Source: Verticiella alkaliphila (GTDB taxonomy: Bacteria > Pseudomonadota > Gammaproteobacteria > Burkholderiales > Burkholderiaceae_B). Taken from it: a DNA stretch of 64,000 nucleotides. Under the pieces are notes generated by a model, which made no database searches, was not told the DNA's origin, and saw only the letters and a list, made by a program, of their open reading frames with translations. Shown in pieces: positions 36,898 through 45,909 of the stretch. Both the position numbers and the translations under genes were made by a program. Where the stretch lies: positions 99,583 through 163,582 of the forward strand of contig NZ_JADCNH010000007.1 of NCBI RefSeq assembly GCF_018904615.1, given 5' to 3'. The first letter of the stretch is position 1; each line of letters starts with the position of its first letter.

Positions 36898-38994
36898 ATG
36901 ACCTTCGCGTCGCTCGACCGTCTCTTCACGCCCCGCAGCGTTGCCGTGGTCGGGGCCTCGGACACGCCGATGAAGATCGGCGCCATCCCGATCAGCTATC
37001 TGCTGCGCCAGGGGTTCACGGGCCGCATCCTGCCGATCAACCCCGCACGCGACACCGTGCAGGGCCTGCGTGCCTGGCCGAGTCTGGCCGCGGTCGGCGA
37101 GCCGATCGATCTGGCCATCATCGCGGTGCCCGCGCAGCACGTGGCCGCGGCCCTGGACGACGCCATCGCCGCACAGGTCGGCAATCTCGTGATGTTCTCG
37201 GCGGGCTATGCCGAAGTCGATGCCGAGGGCGCCGCCGAACAGGCCCGGCTCGCCGCGCGAGCCCGGGCCAACGGCATCCGTCTGCTGGGGCCGAACTGCC
37301 TGGGTTTCATGAATGTGGCCCAGCACCTGTACGCCACCTTCTCGCCCGTCGTGATGGGGGGTGCCGCACCGGCCGGATCGCTGGCGGTCGTGAGCCAGAG
37401 CGGCGCCTTCGGCGCCTATGCCTATGCGCTTGCTCGCGCGCGCGGACTGGGTCTGTCCTACTGGATCACGACCGGCAACGAGGCCGACGTCCAGGTGGCC
37501 GACGGCATCGCCTGGCTCGCCCGCGACGCGAGCACCCGCGTGATCCTCGTCTACCTCGAAGGTTGCCGTGACGGTGCCCGCCTGCGCGCGGCGCTCGGCG
37601 CCGCGCGTGATGCCGGCAAGGCCGTGGTGGCCGTCAAGGTGGGCCGCACCGCGCAAGGGGCAAGCGCTGCCGCCTCGCACACGGCCTCGCTGGCAGGCGA
37701 CGATGCGGTGTACGACGCGGTGCTGCGTGCCGACGGCGTGTGGCGCGCACACAGCATCGACGAGTTCTTCAACGTGGGCCATCTGCTCGCCCTCGCGCCG
37801 CGCCCTTCCAACGACACCATCGGGCTCCTGACGGTGTCGGGTGGCGTCGGCGCGTTGATGGCCGACGATGCAAGCCTGGCTGGCCTGACGATCTCGCCCA
37901 TGCCGGCCGAGGCGCAAGCGTGGATCCGCGCGCAGGTGCCGTTCGCTGCGCCCGGCAATCCCGTGGACATCACGGGCCAGGTGACAGCCCAGCCCGAGCT
38001 CATCGAGCAAACGGCGCGGCGCATGCTGGCCGACGGCGGCTACGGGAGCCTGCTGGTGTTCCTGGCCGCCGGCGGCCTGTCGGATGCGTTGTGGCCGCGC
38101 CTGGAAGCGATGGCCGAAGGGCTGTCCCGCGACTATCCCGACCGTGCCGTGGTCTTCTGCAGTCTCTTCAGCGCCGAGCGGCTCGCCCGTTTGCAGGCTG
38201 CGGGCGTGGCCGCTTTCGCGGACCCCAGCGCGGCCGTGCGCGCCCTGGCCGGGCTGGCCTTCGTGGCAGCGCATCAGCGCCGCACGCACACCGCCGCCGT
38301 CCATATCGCGGCACCGACGGCTCCCGGGCCACTGCCTGCGACCGAGCCCGAGGCCCTCGCCTGGCTTAGCGACGCAGGCATCCCCGTGATGCCCTTTCGC
38401 GTCGCCCACGATGCCGACGCGGCGGCCCGCGCGGCGAACACGCTCGGTTACCCCGTGGCCATGAAGATCGTCTCACCCGACATTGCGCACAAGAGCGACG
38501 TGGGGGGCGTTCGCCTCGGACTCGCGGACGCCGCGGCCGTGCAGGCTGCCCATGCCGCGATGCTGACGCAGGTGCAGGCGGCGGCGCCCGGGGCACGCGT
38601 GACGGGCGTCCTCGTCGCACCGCTCGTGCAGGGCGGCGTCGAGTGCATCCTCGGCATGCAGCGCGACCCGGTCTTTGGTCCCATGGTGCTGTTCGGGCTG
38701 GGTGGCGTCGACGTCGAGCTGCAGCGCGACGTCAGCCTTCGACCTGCGCCGCTGAACGACGCTGACGCGCTGGCCATGATTCAGGAAGTCCGCGCTTACC
38801 CCCGGCTCACCGGCCATCGCGGGCGCCCACCTGCCGACATCGCCGCGATCGTTCGCGCGCTGGTTGCTCTCTCGCACCTCGCCTGCGCACGGCCGGACGT
38901 CGCATCGATCGATATCAATCCTTTCGTCGCGCTCCCGGCGGGTCAGGGCGGGCTCGCGCTGGACGCCTTGATCGTGGCCGGCACCGCCGGCTGA
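36898..38994 (+). CDS. NDP-forming acyl-CoA ligase (acetate-CoA ligase, ADP-forming type)
   Basis: Single-chain alpha-beta acyl-CoA ligase of 698 residues. The N-terminal CoA-binding domain starts LFTPRSVAVVGASDTPMKIG; the ligase domain has the phosphorylated-His motif SAAASHTASLAGDDAVYDAV; the C-terminal ATP-grasp part has YPVAMKIVSPDIAHKSDVGG and SIDINPFVAL. It converts a carboxylic acid and CoA to acyl-CoA with ATP, ADP and phosphate. Members of this family replace AMP-forming ligases in catabolic operons. The next gene is a Bug receptor, so the acid is probably imported. No acetyltransferase domain is attached. Confidence 0.92.
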   Translation: MTFASLDRLFTPRSVAVVGASDTPMKIGAIPISYLLRQGFTGRILPINPARDTVQGLRAWPSLAAVGEPIDLAIIAVPAQHVAAALDDAIAAQVGNLVMFSAGYAEVDAEGAAEQARLAARARANGIRLLGPNCLGFMNVAQHLYATFSPVVMGGAAPAGSLAVVSQSGAFGAYAYALARARGLGLSYWITTGNEADVQVADGIAWLARDASTRVILVYLEGCRDGARLRAALGAARDAGKAVVAVKVGRTAQGASAAASHTASLAGDDAVYDAVLRADGVWRAHSIDEFFNVGHLLALAPRPSNDTIGLLTVSGGVGALMADDASLAGLTISPMPAEAQAWIRAQVPFAAPGNPVDITGQVTAQPELIEQTARRMLADGGYGSLLVFLAAGGLSDALWPRLEAMAEGLSRDYPDRAVVFCSLFSAERLARLQAAGVAAFADPSAAVRALAGLAFVAAHQRRTHTAAVHIAAPTAPGPLPATEPEALAWLSDAGIPVMPFRVAHDADAAARAANTLGYPVAMKIVSPDIAHKSDVGGVRLGLADAAAVQAAHAAMLTQVQAAAPGARVTGVLVAPLVQGGVECILGMQRDPVFGPMVLFGLGGVDVELQRDVSLRPAPLNDADALAMIQEVRAYPRLTGHRGRPPADIAAIVRALVALSHLACARPDVASIDINPFVALPAGQGGLALDALIVAGTAG

Positions 38995-39050
38995 CCGTTC
39001 CCGAGGCTTGCGCCTCATCGTCGTTGCCCGCAGGATCAGGAGAGACCATC

Positions 39051-40028
39051 ATGAGGTTCACTTCCCGCGCATTCCTCGCCGTCGCCGGCGCCCTGTGCCT
39101 TGCCGGCACGCTGCAGGCGGCGGAGCCCTGGCCGCGGGCGCGGCCCATCCAGCTCGTCATCGCCTCGGCGCCTGGCGGCGGCACGGACACCTTCGCGCGT
39201 GTCTTCGCCGAGAAGCTCAGTGCCCAGATCGGCCAATCCATCGTCGCCGAGAACAAGCCCGGCGCCAACGGCATGATCGGCAACGAGGCGGTGGTGCGCG
39301 CCGCGCCCGATGGCTATACCCTGCTCTTCACCTATGCGGCCTCCATCGTCGGCAACCGCTGGCTCATGCCGAAGATGCCGCACGATCCGCAGAAGGACCT
39401 CACGCCCATCGCGCAGATCGGCGCGGGCGGCAATCTGCTCGTCGTCTCGCGCGACTTCCCTGCCCGCACCTTTGCCGAGCTCGTCGCCCAGGTGAAAGCC
39501 AAGCCTGATGCCTACAATTACGGCAGCTGGGGCGCCGGCTCGGGGGGGCACATCGCCATGGAGAGCATCAAGCAGCAGACGGGGATCAGCCTGCAGCACG
39601 TGCCCTACAAGGGTGTGATGCCCACGCTGATCGACCTGAAGGGCGGGCGCCTGTCCATTGCCTTCGTCGACAGCACCACGGCGCTGCCCATGCTGCAGAC
39701 GGGTGACATCGTGGCGCTCGCGACGAGCGGCACGCGGCGGGGCGCGGTGACGACCGACGTGCCCACCCTGAACGAGCTTGGCCTCACCTACAACGCCGAC
39801 GCCTGGTACGGCCTGTTGGGACCGAAAGACCTGCCCCAACCCATCGTGCAGAAGCTCAACGCCGCGGTCAACGCCATCCTGCAGGATCCGGAGATGCTCG
39901 AGCGCTTTCGCCAGTTCAACATGGCCGAGCCACCGCTCAAGACGCCGGAGGGCTTTGCCCAGACCATTGCGCGCGACATCGACACCTGGGGCAAGGTCAT
40001 CCAGGCGGCCAGCATCCGCATCGACTGA
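39051..40028 (+). CDS. Bug-family tripartite tricarboxylate transporter receptor
   Basis: Periplasmic binding protein (325 residues) with signal peptide MRFTSRAFLAVAGALCLAGT and mature start after LQAAE. The motif RPIQLVIASAPGGGTDTFAR is the Bug carboxylate-binding loop, with ISLQHVPYKGVMPTLIDLKG as the second ligand strand. AGGAGAGA precedes the ATG. Its operon partners suggest a carboxylic acid substrate related to the ligase and the DUF1254 pair. Confidence 0.93.
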   Translation: MRFTSRAFLAVAGALCLAGTLQAAEPWPRARPIQLVIASAPGGGTDTFARVFAEKLSAQIGQSIVAENKPGANGMIGNEAVVRAAPDGYTLLFTYAASIVGNRWLMPKMPHDPQKDLTPIAQIGAGGNLLVVSRDFPARTFAELVAQVKAKPDAYNYGSWGAGSGGHIAMESIKQQTGISLQHVPYKGVMPTLIDLKGGRLSIAFVDSTTALPMLQTGDIVALATSGTRRGAVTTDVPTLNELGLTYNADAWYGLLGPKDLPQPIVQKLNAAVNAILQDPEMLERFRQFNMAEPPLKTPEGFAQTIARDIDTWGKVIQAASIRID

Positions 40029-40042
40029 GTCCAGGGGACGCC

Positions 40043-41356
40043 ATGACCGATCACCGCACGCTGCTCTCGCACGCTGCTCGCGAAGCCTACGCCGTCGCCC
40101 TTCCCTGCTGGATCTGGGGCTATCCGCTGGTCGAGACGTTACGCACCTGCGCGGCGCGGCTCGCCGAGGCCGACACGCCCGTCAATCAGCTGCATCACGA
40201 TACGCAGCCCAGCACGCACCACGATCGCTGGGTGGTGACACCCGCCAATGACCTGCTGTACTCCACCGCGTGGGTCCACCTCGCCGACGGCCCCGTCTAC
40301 CTGGACGTGCCCGCCCCCACCGGCCGCTACTTCGTGATGGCCTTGCTGGACGCCCATACCAACAATTGGTGCAACATCGGACCCGAGGCAGGCGGCGCGG
40401 GGACGTCGCGGCACGCCATCGTCGGCCCCGACTGGCATGGCGATCTGCCCGCCGACGTGCAGGTCATTCATGCGCCGACGGATCTCGTGTGGCTGATCGG
40501 CCGCATCCTGGTGGACGACGCGAGCGATCTCGCCGCCGCTCAGGCGCTACAGCAAGGCTTCGCGCTGCACCCGGCCGATGGGCGCCCGGCACGAGCACCG
40601 GCCAGCGTCACCGCCTACGATGACGGCGCGGACCCGCTCGCCTTCTTCGGCAACCTGGCCCGCGGCCTCACGGACTTCCCGGTGGCCGAATCCGAGCGAG
40701 GTCTCGTGGCACTGTGGCGGGCGATCGGCATACGCCCCGGGGTGCCGTTCATGCCCGACGCCCTCGCCCCCGATGTGCGCCAGGCGCTGGCCTGGGCCGC
40801 GCACGACGCGCGCGACATCATCCTCGCCGCCACCCGCAGCGCCCGCGCCAAGCCCTGGGGCCTGAGCCTGCGCCTGGGGGTCTACGGTGACGACTATCGC
40901 CTGCGGGCAGCGACCGCGATGAAGGGGCTGGGCGCACTCGCCGGCACGGAGGCCGTCTACGCGCTGGCCGATTTCGATGCGGACCGGGCGCCCTTGTCCG
41001 GCGAGCACGACTACATCCTGCACTTTCCTGCCGGCGAGTTGCCACCTGCAGACGCATTCTGGTCGGTGACCCTGTATGGCGAAGACTTCTTCCTCGTGGA
41101 CAACCCGATCGCGCGCTACGCCCTGGGCGATCGCACGCGCGGGCTCGAACACCACCCGGACGGCTCGCTCACGCTATACATCCAGCACGCTGCGCCCGCC
41201 GCCGGTACCGCCAACTGGCTCCCCGCGCCCGCCGGCCCCTTCTACCTGATCCTGCGCATGTACCGTCCCGGCGAGCGCGTGTTGGGCCGCGCCTATCAGA
41301 TTCCCCCAGTCCAACGCGTACCGGCGAACCCGCGCCCCGAGGAGGCCAGCGCATGA
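40043..41356 (+). CDS. DUF1254/DUF1214 domain protein
   Basis: 437-residue protein with two domains of unknown function: DUF1254 in the N-terminal half (CWIWGYPLVETLRTC; NQLHHDTQPSTHHDRWVVTP; NDLLYSTAWVHLADGPVYLD) and DUF1214 in the C-terminal half (FWSVTLYGEDFFLVDNPIAR; ALGDRTRGLEHHPDGSLTLY; NWLPAPAGPFYLILRMYRPG). No signal peptide, so cytoplasmic. The family has no established reaction. It starts 14 bp after the Bug gene and overlaps the next DUF1254 gene by 4 bp, suggesting a heteromeric partner. Confidence 0.88.
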   Translation: MTDHRTLLSHAAREAYAVALPCWIWGYPLVETLRTCAARLAEADTPVNQLHHDTQPSTHHDRWVVTPANDLLYSTAWVHLADGPVYLDVPAPTGRYFVMALLDAHTNNWCNIGPEAGGAGTSRHAIVGPDWHGDLPADVQVIHAPTDLVWLIGRILVDDASDLAAAQALQQGFALHPADGRPARAPASVTAYDDGADPLAFFGNLARGLTDFPVAESERGLVALWRAIGIRPGVPFMPDALAPDVRQALAWAAHDARDIILAATRSARAKPWGLSLRLGVYGDDYRLRAATAMKGLGALAGTEAVYALADFDADRAPLSGEHDYILHFPAGELPPADAFWSVTLYGEDFFLVDNPIARYALGDRTRGLEHHPDGSLTLYIQHAAPAAGTANWLPAPAGPFYLILRMYRPGERVLGRAYQIPPVQRVPANPRPEEASA

Positions 41357-42720
41357 CGACACCCGCCCCCGACAAGACGTTGAGCACACTCGCCGCCGAC
41401 GCCTTTGTCTATACATTTCCACTCTTCGAGATGCTGCGCATGCGCGCGGCAACCGCCCCGCGCCGCAATTCGCAAGGGCGCTTTGCCGACGACACGCGCG
41501 ATGGCACCCGACGCTGGCTGAACACGTTCGCGCACTCGCCTCAGCTGCTCAAGGCGGGCGAGAGCCGCGTCGTGACGCCGAACTACGACACGCTCTACAG
41601 CAGTGCCTGGCTCGACCTGCGCCAAGGCCCGCTCGTGCTGCAGGCGCCTGACACGGCAGACCGCTACTACGTGCTTGGCCTGCTCGATGCCTACACCAAT
41701 CCCTTCGCCCATCTGGGACGGCGCACCACCGGCACCCGCGCTCAGGCGTTCTGGCTGAGCGGCCCCGACTGGGAAGGCACCGTGCCACCCGGCATGCATC
41801 CGGTACGCTGTCCTACGCCCATGGTCTGGATCATCGGACGGCTGCTGGTAGACGGCGAGGACGATCAGCCGCAGGCGGCGGCCGTGCAGGCGGGGTTCAC
41901 GCTGACAACGCCACACGGGGAGGACACGACAGGCATCGCCACCGACGTGGGCCCGGTGCTGCGGGGTCTGCCCGATGACGCGCAGACATACTTTGCGCGC
42001 GTGGCCGAAGGCCTGCGGGAGAACCCGCCGCCAGCGGCGGACGCGGCGTTCGTGGCGCAGCTAGCTCCCCTGGGGCTGGGCAGCGACGTCACGCCGGCAG
42101 AGGCGTCGAACGCCGGGTCGGCCGCGCATCGGGACGCCGTGCAGGCGGGATACCTGCGCGCGCGCGAGGCGCTCGCCCAAAGCGCCCGCCGGCTGGGCCG
42201 TCAGCCTCGTGAGGCCGAGACATCCGAGACGACGTCCCGCTGGGTCATGCCCGCCCTGCTGACCGAGAGCTTCGGCACCGATTACCGCACCCGCGCACGC
42301 ATTGCGCTCGGCTACATCGGCGCGCTGTGCAGCGCCGAGGCGGTGTATCCCATGGCTTACGAGGATGCTTCCGGAGAGCCGCTCTCCGGTGCACACCGCT
42401 ACCGGTTGCGCTTCGCCCCCGGCATGCTGCCGCCCGTGGACGCCTTCTGGTCGCTCACGATGTACCGCACCGCGGATTTCATGCTGGTGCCCAACGTGCT
42501 GGACCGCTACGCCATCGGAGACCGCAGCCAGCACCTGCGCCGGGATGACGACGGCGGCGTGACGCTCACGATCCAGCACGCGCCGCCGACAGATACCGGC
42601 AACTGGCTGCCGGCGCCGGCGGACGGCTTCTATCTGTGCCTGCGCGCCTACCAGCCGCGCGCAGCCTGGTTCGACGGCAGCTACCGCCTGCCCGATATCG
42701 AGCGTCTCGGGCCGGCGTGA
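41353..42720 (+). CDS. DUF1254/DUF1214 domain protein, second copy
   Basis: 455-residue paralogue of the preceding gene with the same two domains (AFVYTFPLFEMLRMRAATAP; VTPNYDTLYSSAWLDLRQGP; FWSLTMYRTADFMLVPNVLD; YAIGDRSQHLRRDDDGGVTL; NWLPAPADGFYLCLRAYQPR). Translation is coupled to the first copy. The two differ along their full length, so they are an old pair rather than a recent duplication. Function unknown. Only 4 bp separate it from the stop of the convergent acyl-CoA synthetase. Confidence 0.88.
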   Translation: MTTPAPDKTLSTLAADAFVYTFPLFEMLRMRAATAPRRNSQGRFADDTRDGTRRWLNTFAHSPQLLKAGESRVVTPNYDTLYSSAWLDLRQGPLVLQAPDTADRYYVLGLLDAYTNPFAHLGRRTTGTRAQAFWLSGPDWEGTVPPGMHPVRCPTPMVWIIGRLLVDGEDDQPQAAAVQAGFTLTTPHGEDTTGIATDVGPVLRGLPDDAQTYFARVAEGLRENPPPAADAAFVAQLAPLGLGSDVTPAEASNAGSAAHRDAVQAGYLRAREALAQSARRLGRQPREAETSETTSRWVMPALLTESFGTDYRTRARIALGYIGALCSAEAVYPMAYEDASGEPLSGAHRYRLRFAPGMLPPVDAFWSLTMYRTADFMLVPNVLDRYAIGDRSQHLRRDDDGGVTLTIQHAPPTDTGNWLPAPADGFYLCLRAYQPRAAWFDGSYRLPDIERLGPA

Positions 42721-42724
42721 CGCC

Positions 42725-44338
42725 TCATGCCGCTGCGCGCGCCGCGTACAGACGTTCGGCCAGGGCGCGCGCGGCGCGATAGTCGCCCTTGCCGTTCTCC
42801 CCCCGCGGCATGTCCTCGCACACGAACAAGGCCTTCGGCACCTTGTAGCTGGCCATGCCTGCATCGAGCAGGCGACGCCAGCCCGACTCGTCCGCCACGG
42901 CCCCCTGGGCCAGGCGCACGAGTGCGATCACTTCGCTGCCCCACTTCTCGCTCGCCACGCCCACCACCATGGCGTCGGCAATGCTCGGCAGCCGCTTGAC
43001 GGCCTCCTCGACCTCTTCCACGAAGACCTTCTCGCCGCCGGTGTTGATGACGAGGCTGCCCCGGCCGATCAACGTCATGGTGCCGTCGGCGAAACGCTCG
43101 GCCACGTCGCCAGGAATCGAGTAGCGTTCGCCATCGATCTCGCGAAAGACCGCCGCGGTCTTGGCCGGATCGCCCAGATAGCCGGCCGGCAACGGCTCGG
43201 CCTGCGCGAGCTGCCCCACGCCGGGCACGCCTGGACCGAGCAGCCGACCGTCCTCGGTCAGCAACGCCACCCGACGTCCGGGCAGAAAGCGTCCCGTGGG
43301 CATCTGACTGTCCACCGTAGTGATGGTGTAGCCCATGCCGGAGGCCTCCGACGCGCCGAGCGCATCGAAGAGCGTCACGTGCGGCACGTGGCGCAGCAGC
43401 CCTTGTTTGACCTCCAGACTCCACATCAGCCCTGCCGACGTGATGACCTTCAACCGGGAGAGGTCGTAGCGCCCGGGCGCAGCCTCCAGGGCATCGAGCA
43501 TCGGGCGCGCGAACGCATCCCCGACGATGGACACGCGCGTGACCTGCTGATCCTGCACCACCTGCCAGAGACCGTCGGCATCGAAGCGCGTGGCGGGCAG
43601 GATGACGGCGGTGCCGCCATTCATGAGTTCGCCCAGAGCGCTGTTCAATCCCGTGCCATGCATGAGCGGGCCGGCGGGCAACGTGCGCCCCGGCGCCGCA
43701 TTGGCCTTGACCATCGCGACGTGCTCAGCCAGATCCGCGGGCTTGCGCGCGACGAGCGGCGATTCGAGCTGGGCCGCGCGGTACTTGCCAGTGGGCCAGA
43801 TGACCCCTTTGGGCATGCCGGTGGTGCCACCGGTGTAGAGCAGCAAGGGATCCTCGGGCGAACGCGTGATCTCGAGCGGCGTGCCATCGCCGTCACCCGC
43901 CCACGCCTCGTAATCGACGGCACCCGCCACGCCGTCGGTGCCCCCCACGCTCACCCAGGTATGGATCTCCGGCATCGCCGTCTGCAGGGCCGCCATGAGC
44001 GGCGCGAACTCGGCCTGATACAGCACGCCGCGCACGCCGGCATCACGGCAGACATAAGCCACTTCCTCGGCGCGGTAGCGATAGTTGATGTTCACCGGCA
44101 CGAGCCGCGCCTTCAGGCAGGCGACGAAGCCTTCCAGATAGGCGGGGTGATTGCGGCTGACCATCGCAACGCTGTCGCCCCGCACCAGCCCCGCCGCCAG
44201 GAAGCGGCGCGCCAGACGGTTGCTGCGCACGTCGAACTGCGCCCAGGTCGTGACGTGCTCACCCTGGATGACCGCCGGGCGCTCGCCCGGCACGGCGGCA
44301 GCCACCGCATCGAAGATGTCCGCGATATTCCACACCAT
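42725..44338 (-). CDS. AMP-forming acyl-CoA synthetase
   Basis: AMP-dependent synthetase of 537 residues (ANL superfamily) that activates a carboxylic acid to its CoA thioester. The phosphate-binding motif is LLLYTGGTTGMPKGVIWPTG; later motifs are the adenylate-binding region DALGASEASGMGYTIT, the hinge LVINTGGEKVFVEEVEEAVK and the C-terminal Lys in MPRGENGKGDYRAA. The sequence style is that of FadD-type enzymes acting on cyclic or branched acids rather than fatty acids. Last gene of the minus-strand operon that starts at 50005. Confidence 0.9.
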   Translation of the reverse strand: MVWNIADIFDAVAAAVPGERPAVIQGEHVTTWAQFDVRSNRLARRFLAAGLVRGDSVAMVSRNHPAYLEGFVACLKARLVPVNINYRYRAEEVAYVCRDAGVRGVLYQAEFAPLMAALQTAMPEIHTWVSVGGTDGVAGAVDYEAWAGDGDGTPLEITRSPEDPLLLYTGGTTGMPKGVIWPTGKYRAAQLESPLVARKPADLAEHVAMVKANAAPGRTLPAGPLMHGTGLNSALGELMNGGTAVILPATRFDADGLWQVVQDQQVTRVSIVGDAFARPMLDALEAAPGRYDLSRLKVITSAGLMWSLEVKQGLLRHVPHVTLFDALGASEASGMGYTITTVDSQMPTGRFLPGRRVALLTEDGRLLGPGVPGVGQLAQAEPLPAGYLGDPAKTAAVFREIDGERYSIPGDVAERFADGTMTLIGRGSLVINTGGEKVFVEEVEEAVKRLPSIADAMVVGVASEKWGSEVIALVRLAQGAVADESGWRRLLDAGMASYKVPKALFVCEDMPRGENGKGDYRAARALAERLYAARAAA

Positions 44339-44418
44339 GACTGGCCTTGCTCCTCTAACCCTCTCGCCGCCGGTCGCAGCCGGCTTGGCGGTTGAACGAT
44401 GCTGAACGCGGCGTGCGC

Positions 44419-45186
44419 TCAGGTACCCGTGAATACCGGCGCGCGCTTCTCGGCAAAGGCACGCATGGCCTCACGCGAATCGTTCGTGCCGGACAGCTCA
44501 GCCGTCAGATTCTGCTCGAAGCGATAGCCGTCGCGCAGCGTCATGTGCTCGATCGTGGAGGCCGCGTGCTTGGCCATGCGCGTGGCGATCGGGCTCTTGC
44601 TCGCGATCTCCGAGGCCATGGCCATGGCGAGCGGCATCAGTTCCTCGCGCGGCACGCACGCCTCGACGATACCCCGGCGATACAGCTCGGCACCTGGGAC
44701 GCGATAGCCCGTCATCATCATGCGCCGCGTGAGCGAATGGCCGCAGATGCGCATGGTGTGCTTGCCCCCGCCCATCAGGCCGACGTCGACTTCCGGCAGC
44801 CCGATGACCGCGTTGTCCGAGCACAGCAGGATGTCGCAGGAGGCGGCGATGCCCAGGCCCGCGCCCAGCGCCGGCCCGTTGATCGCGGCAATGAGCGGCT
44901 TCTTGCATTCGATCATCGAGTAGCTCATCTCGCGCGCACGGCGCGAGTGAGCCCAACGCTCACCCGGCTCGAAGGTGGCCGTGGCGCGCGACTTGATGTC
45001 CGCACCGGCGCAGAAGACCTTGCCAGCGCCCGTGATCACGCCGACACGGACCTCGTCCAGATCGTTGAGCGTGTCGATCGCTCGGATCATCTCCTCCATG
45101 AAGGGTGCCGAGACCGCATTGACGGGCGGCGAATCCAGCGTGATGACGGCGATGTGGTCACGAATGTCCAGACGGATGTGGCTCAT
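44419..45186 (-). CDS. enoyl-CoA hydratase/isomerase family protein
   Basis: Crotonase-fold enzyme (255 residues). The oxyanion-hole and CoA motifs are KVFCAGADIKSR and INGPALGAGLGIAASCDILL; the second region GLPEVDVGLMGGGKHTM keeps the Glu usually acting as acid/base. The other catalytic Glu position of canonical hydratases is occupied by a non-acidic residue in GAGLGIAASCD, so it may be an isomerase or a variant hydratase. ATG 45186 (MSHIRLDIRDH). Part of the minus-strand acyl-CoA operon. Confidence 0.88.
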   Translation of the reverse strand: MSHIRLDIRDHIAVITLDSPPVNAVSAPFMEEMIRAIDTLNDLDEVRVGVITGAGKVFCAGADIKSRATATFEPGERWAHSRRAREMSYSMIECKKPLIAAINGPALGAGLGIAASCDILLCSDNAVIGLPEVDVGLMGGGKHTMRICGHSLTRRMMMTGYRVPGAELYRRGIVEACVPREELMPLAMAMASEIASKSPIATRMAKHAASTIEHMTLRDGYRFEQNLTAELSGTNDSREAMRAFAEKRAPVFTGT

Positions 45187-45217
45187 GTTGTCTCCAGGGA
45201 AAGGGGTGGGCAGGCGC

Positions 45218-45880
45218 TCAGCGGCGCCGTGCCTCGGACAGGCGAAGGCTGCGCAGGCCATCGATCAATACGGTATGCCCGCTCGGGCCCTCGCCAGGCT
45301 GGGCGAGGTAGACCACGGCGCGCGCCACGGCGTCGGCCTGGGCCGGCGCGCCGTCGGCCGGCACGAAATCGGCCGCCACGGCATTGGCGCGCACGCCGTG
45401 CTCGGCGAACTCCAGGGCAAGCGAACGGGTAAGGCCGACGATGCCGGCGCTGCCGGCCATATCGTGCGCACCACCCCATGCGCCCTGCGCACCCCGCGAG
45501 CCGACGTGCACGATGCGCCCCGCCTGCGTCTTGAGCCAGGGCAGGCACGCGCGCACCCAGGCGGCCGGGCCCAGCAACTGGCGCTGCATCGCGCACGCAA
45601 AGGCCGCGTCGCTGACCTCGAGAAAGCGCAGGCCCGCCTGCTGCACGGGCGCGTTGATGACGAGCACGTCGAGCCGGGCGGCGATCTCGGCGGGCACTCC
45701 CGCGGCCAGATCGTCGTTCGGGATCGGCCCGAGCCAGGTGAGGCCTGGCGTCAGGCTCGCGGGCACGCCCGGGGCGACGACGTCGAATCCCGCGGCGTCC
45801 AGCGCGCGGGCGATGTCGCTGCCAAAGGGCAGATCCGCGCCAACGAGCAGCGCGGCGGGACGAGGATCGGCGTGTGGCAT
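45218..45880 (-). CDS. short-chain dehydrogenase-like protein lacking the catalytic Tyr/Lys
   Basis: 220-residue SDR-fold protein. Nucleotide-binding turn is abnormal (ALLVGADLPFGSDIARALDA instead of TGxxxGIG). The catalytic Ser is present (IVHVGSRGA, Ser128), but where YxxxK should be the sequence is AHDMAGSAGIVGL, so Tyr and Lys are missing. Later motifs (LTRSLALEFAEHGVRANAVA; GHTVLIDGLRSL) are kept. Probably an inactive or non-redox family member; a partner of the complete SDR next to it is possible. Confidence 0.75.
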   Translation of the reverse strand: MPHADPRPAALLVGADLPFGSDIARALDAAGFDVVAPGVPASLTPGLTWLGPIPNDDLAAGVPAEIAARLDVLVINAPVQQAGLRFLEVSDAAFACAMQRQLLGPAAWVRACLPWLKTQAGRIVHVGSRGAQGAWGGAHDMAGSAGIVGLTRSLALEFAEHGVRANAVAADFVPADGAPAQADAVARAVVYLAQPGEGPSGHTVLIDGLRSLRLSEARRR

Positions 45881-45909
45881 GGAAAGTGGCTCCAGAGTCG
45901 TGACGCGGC

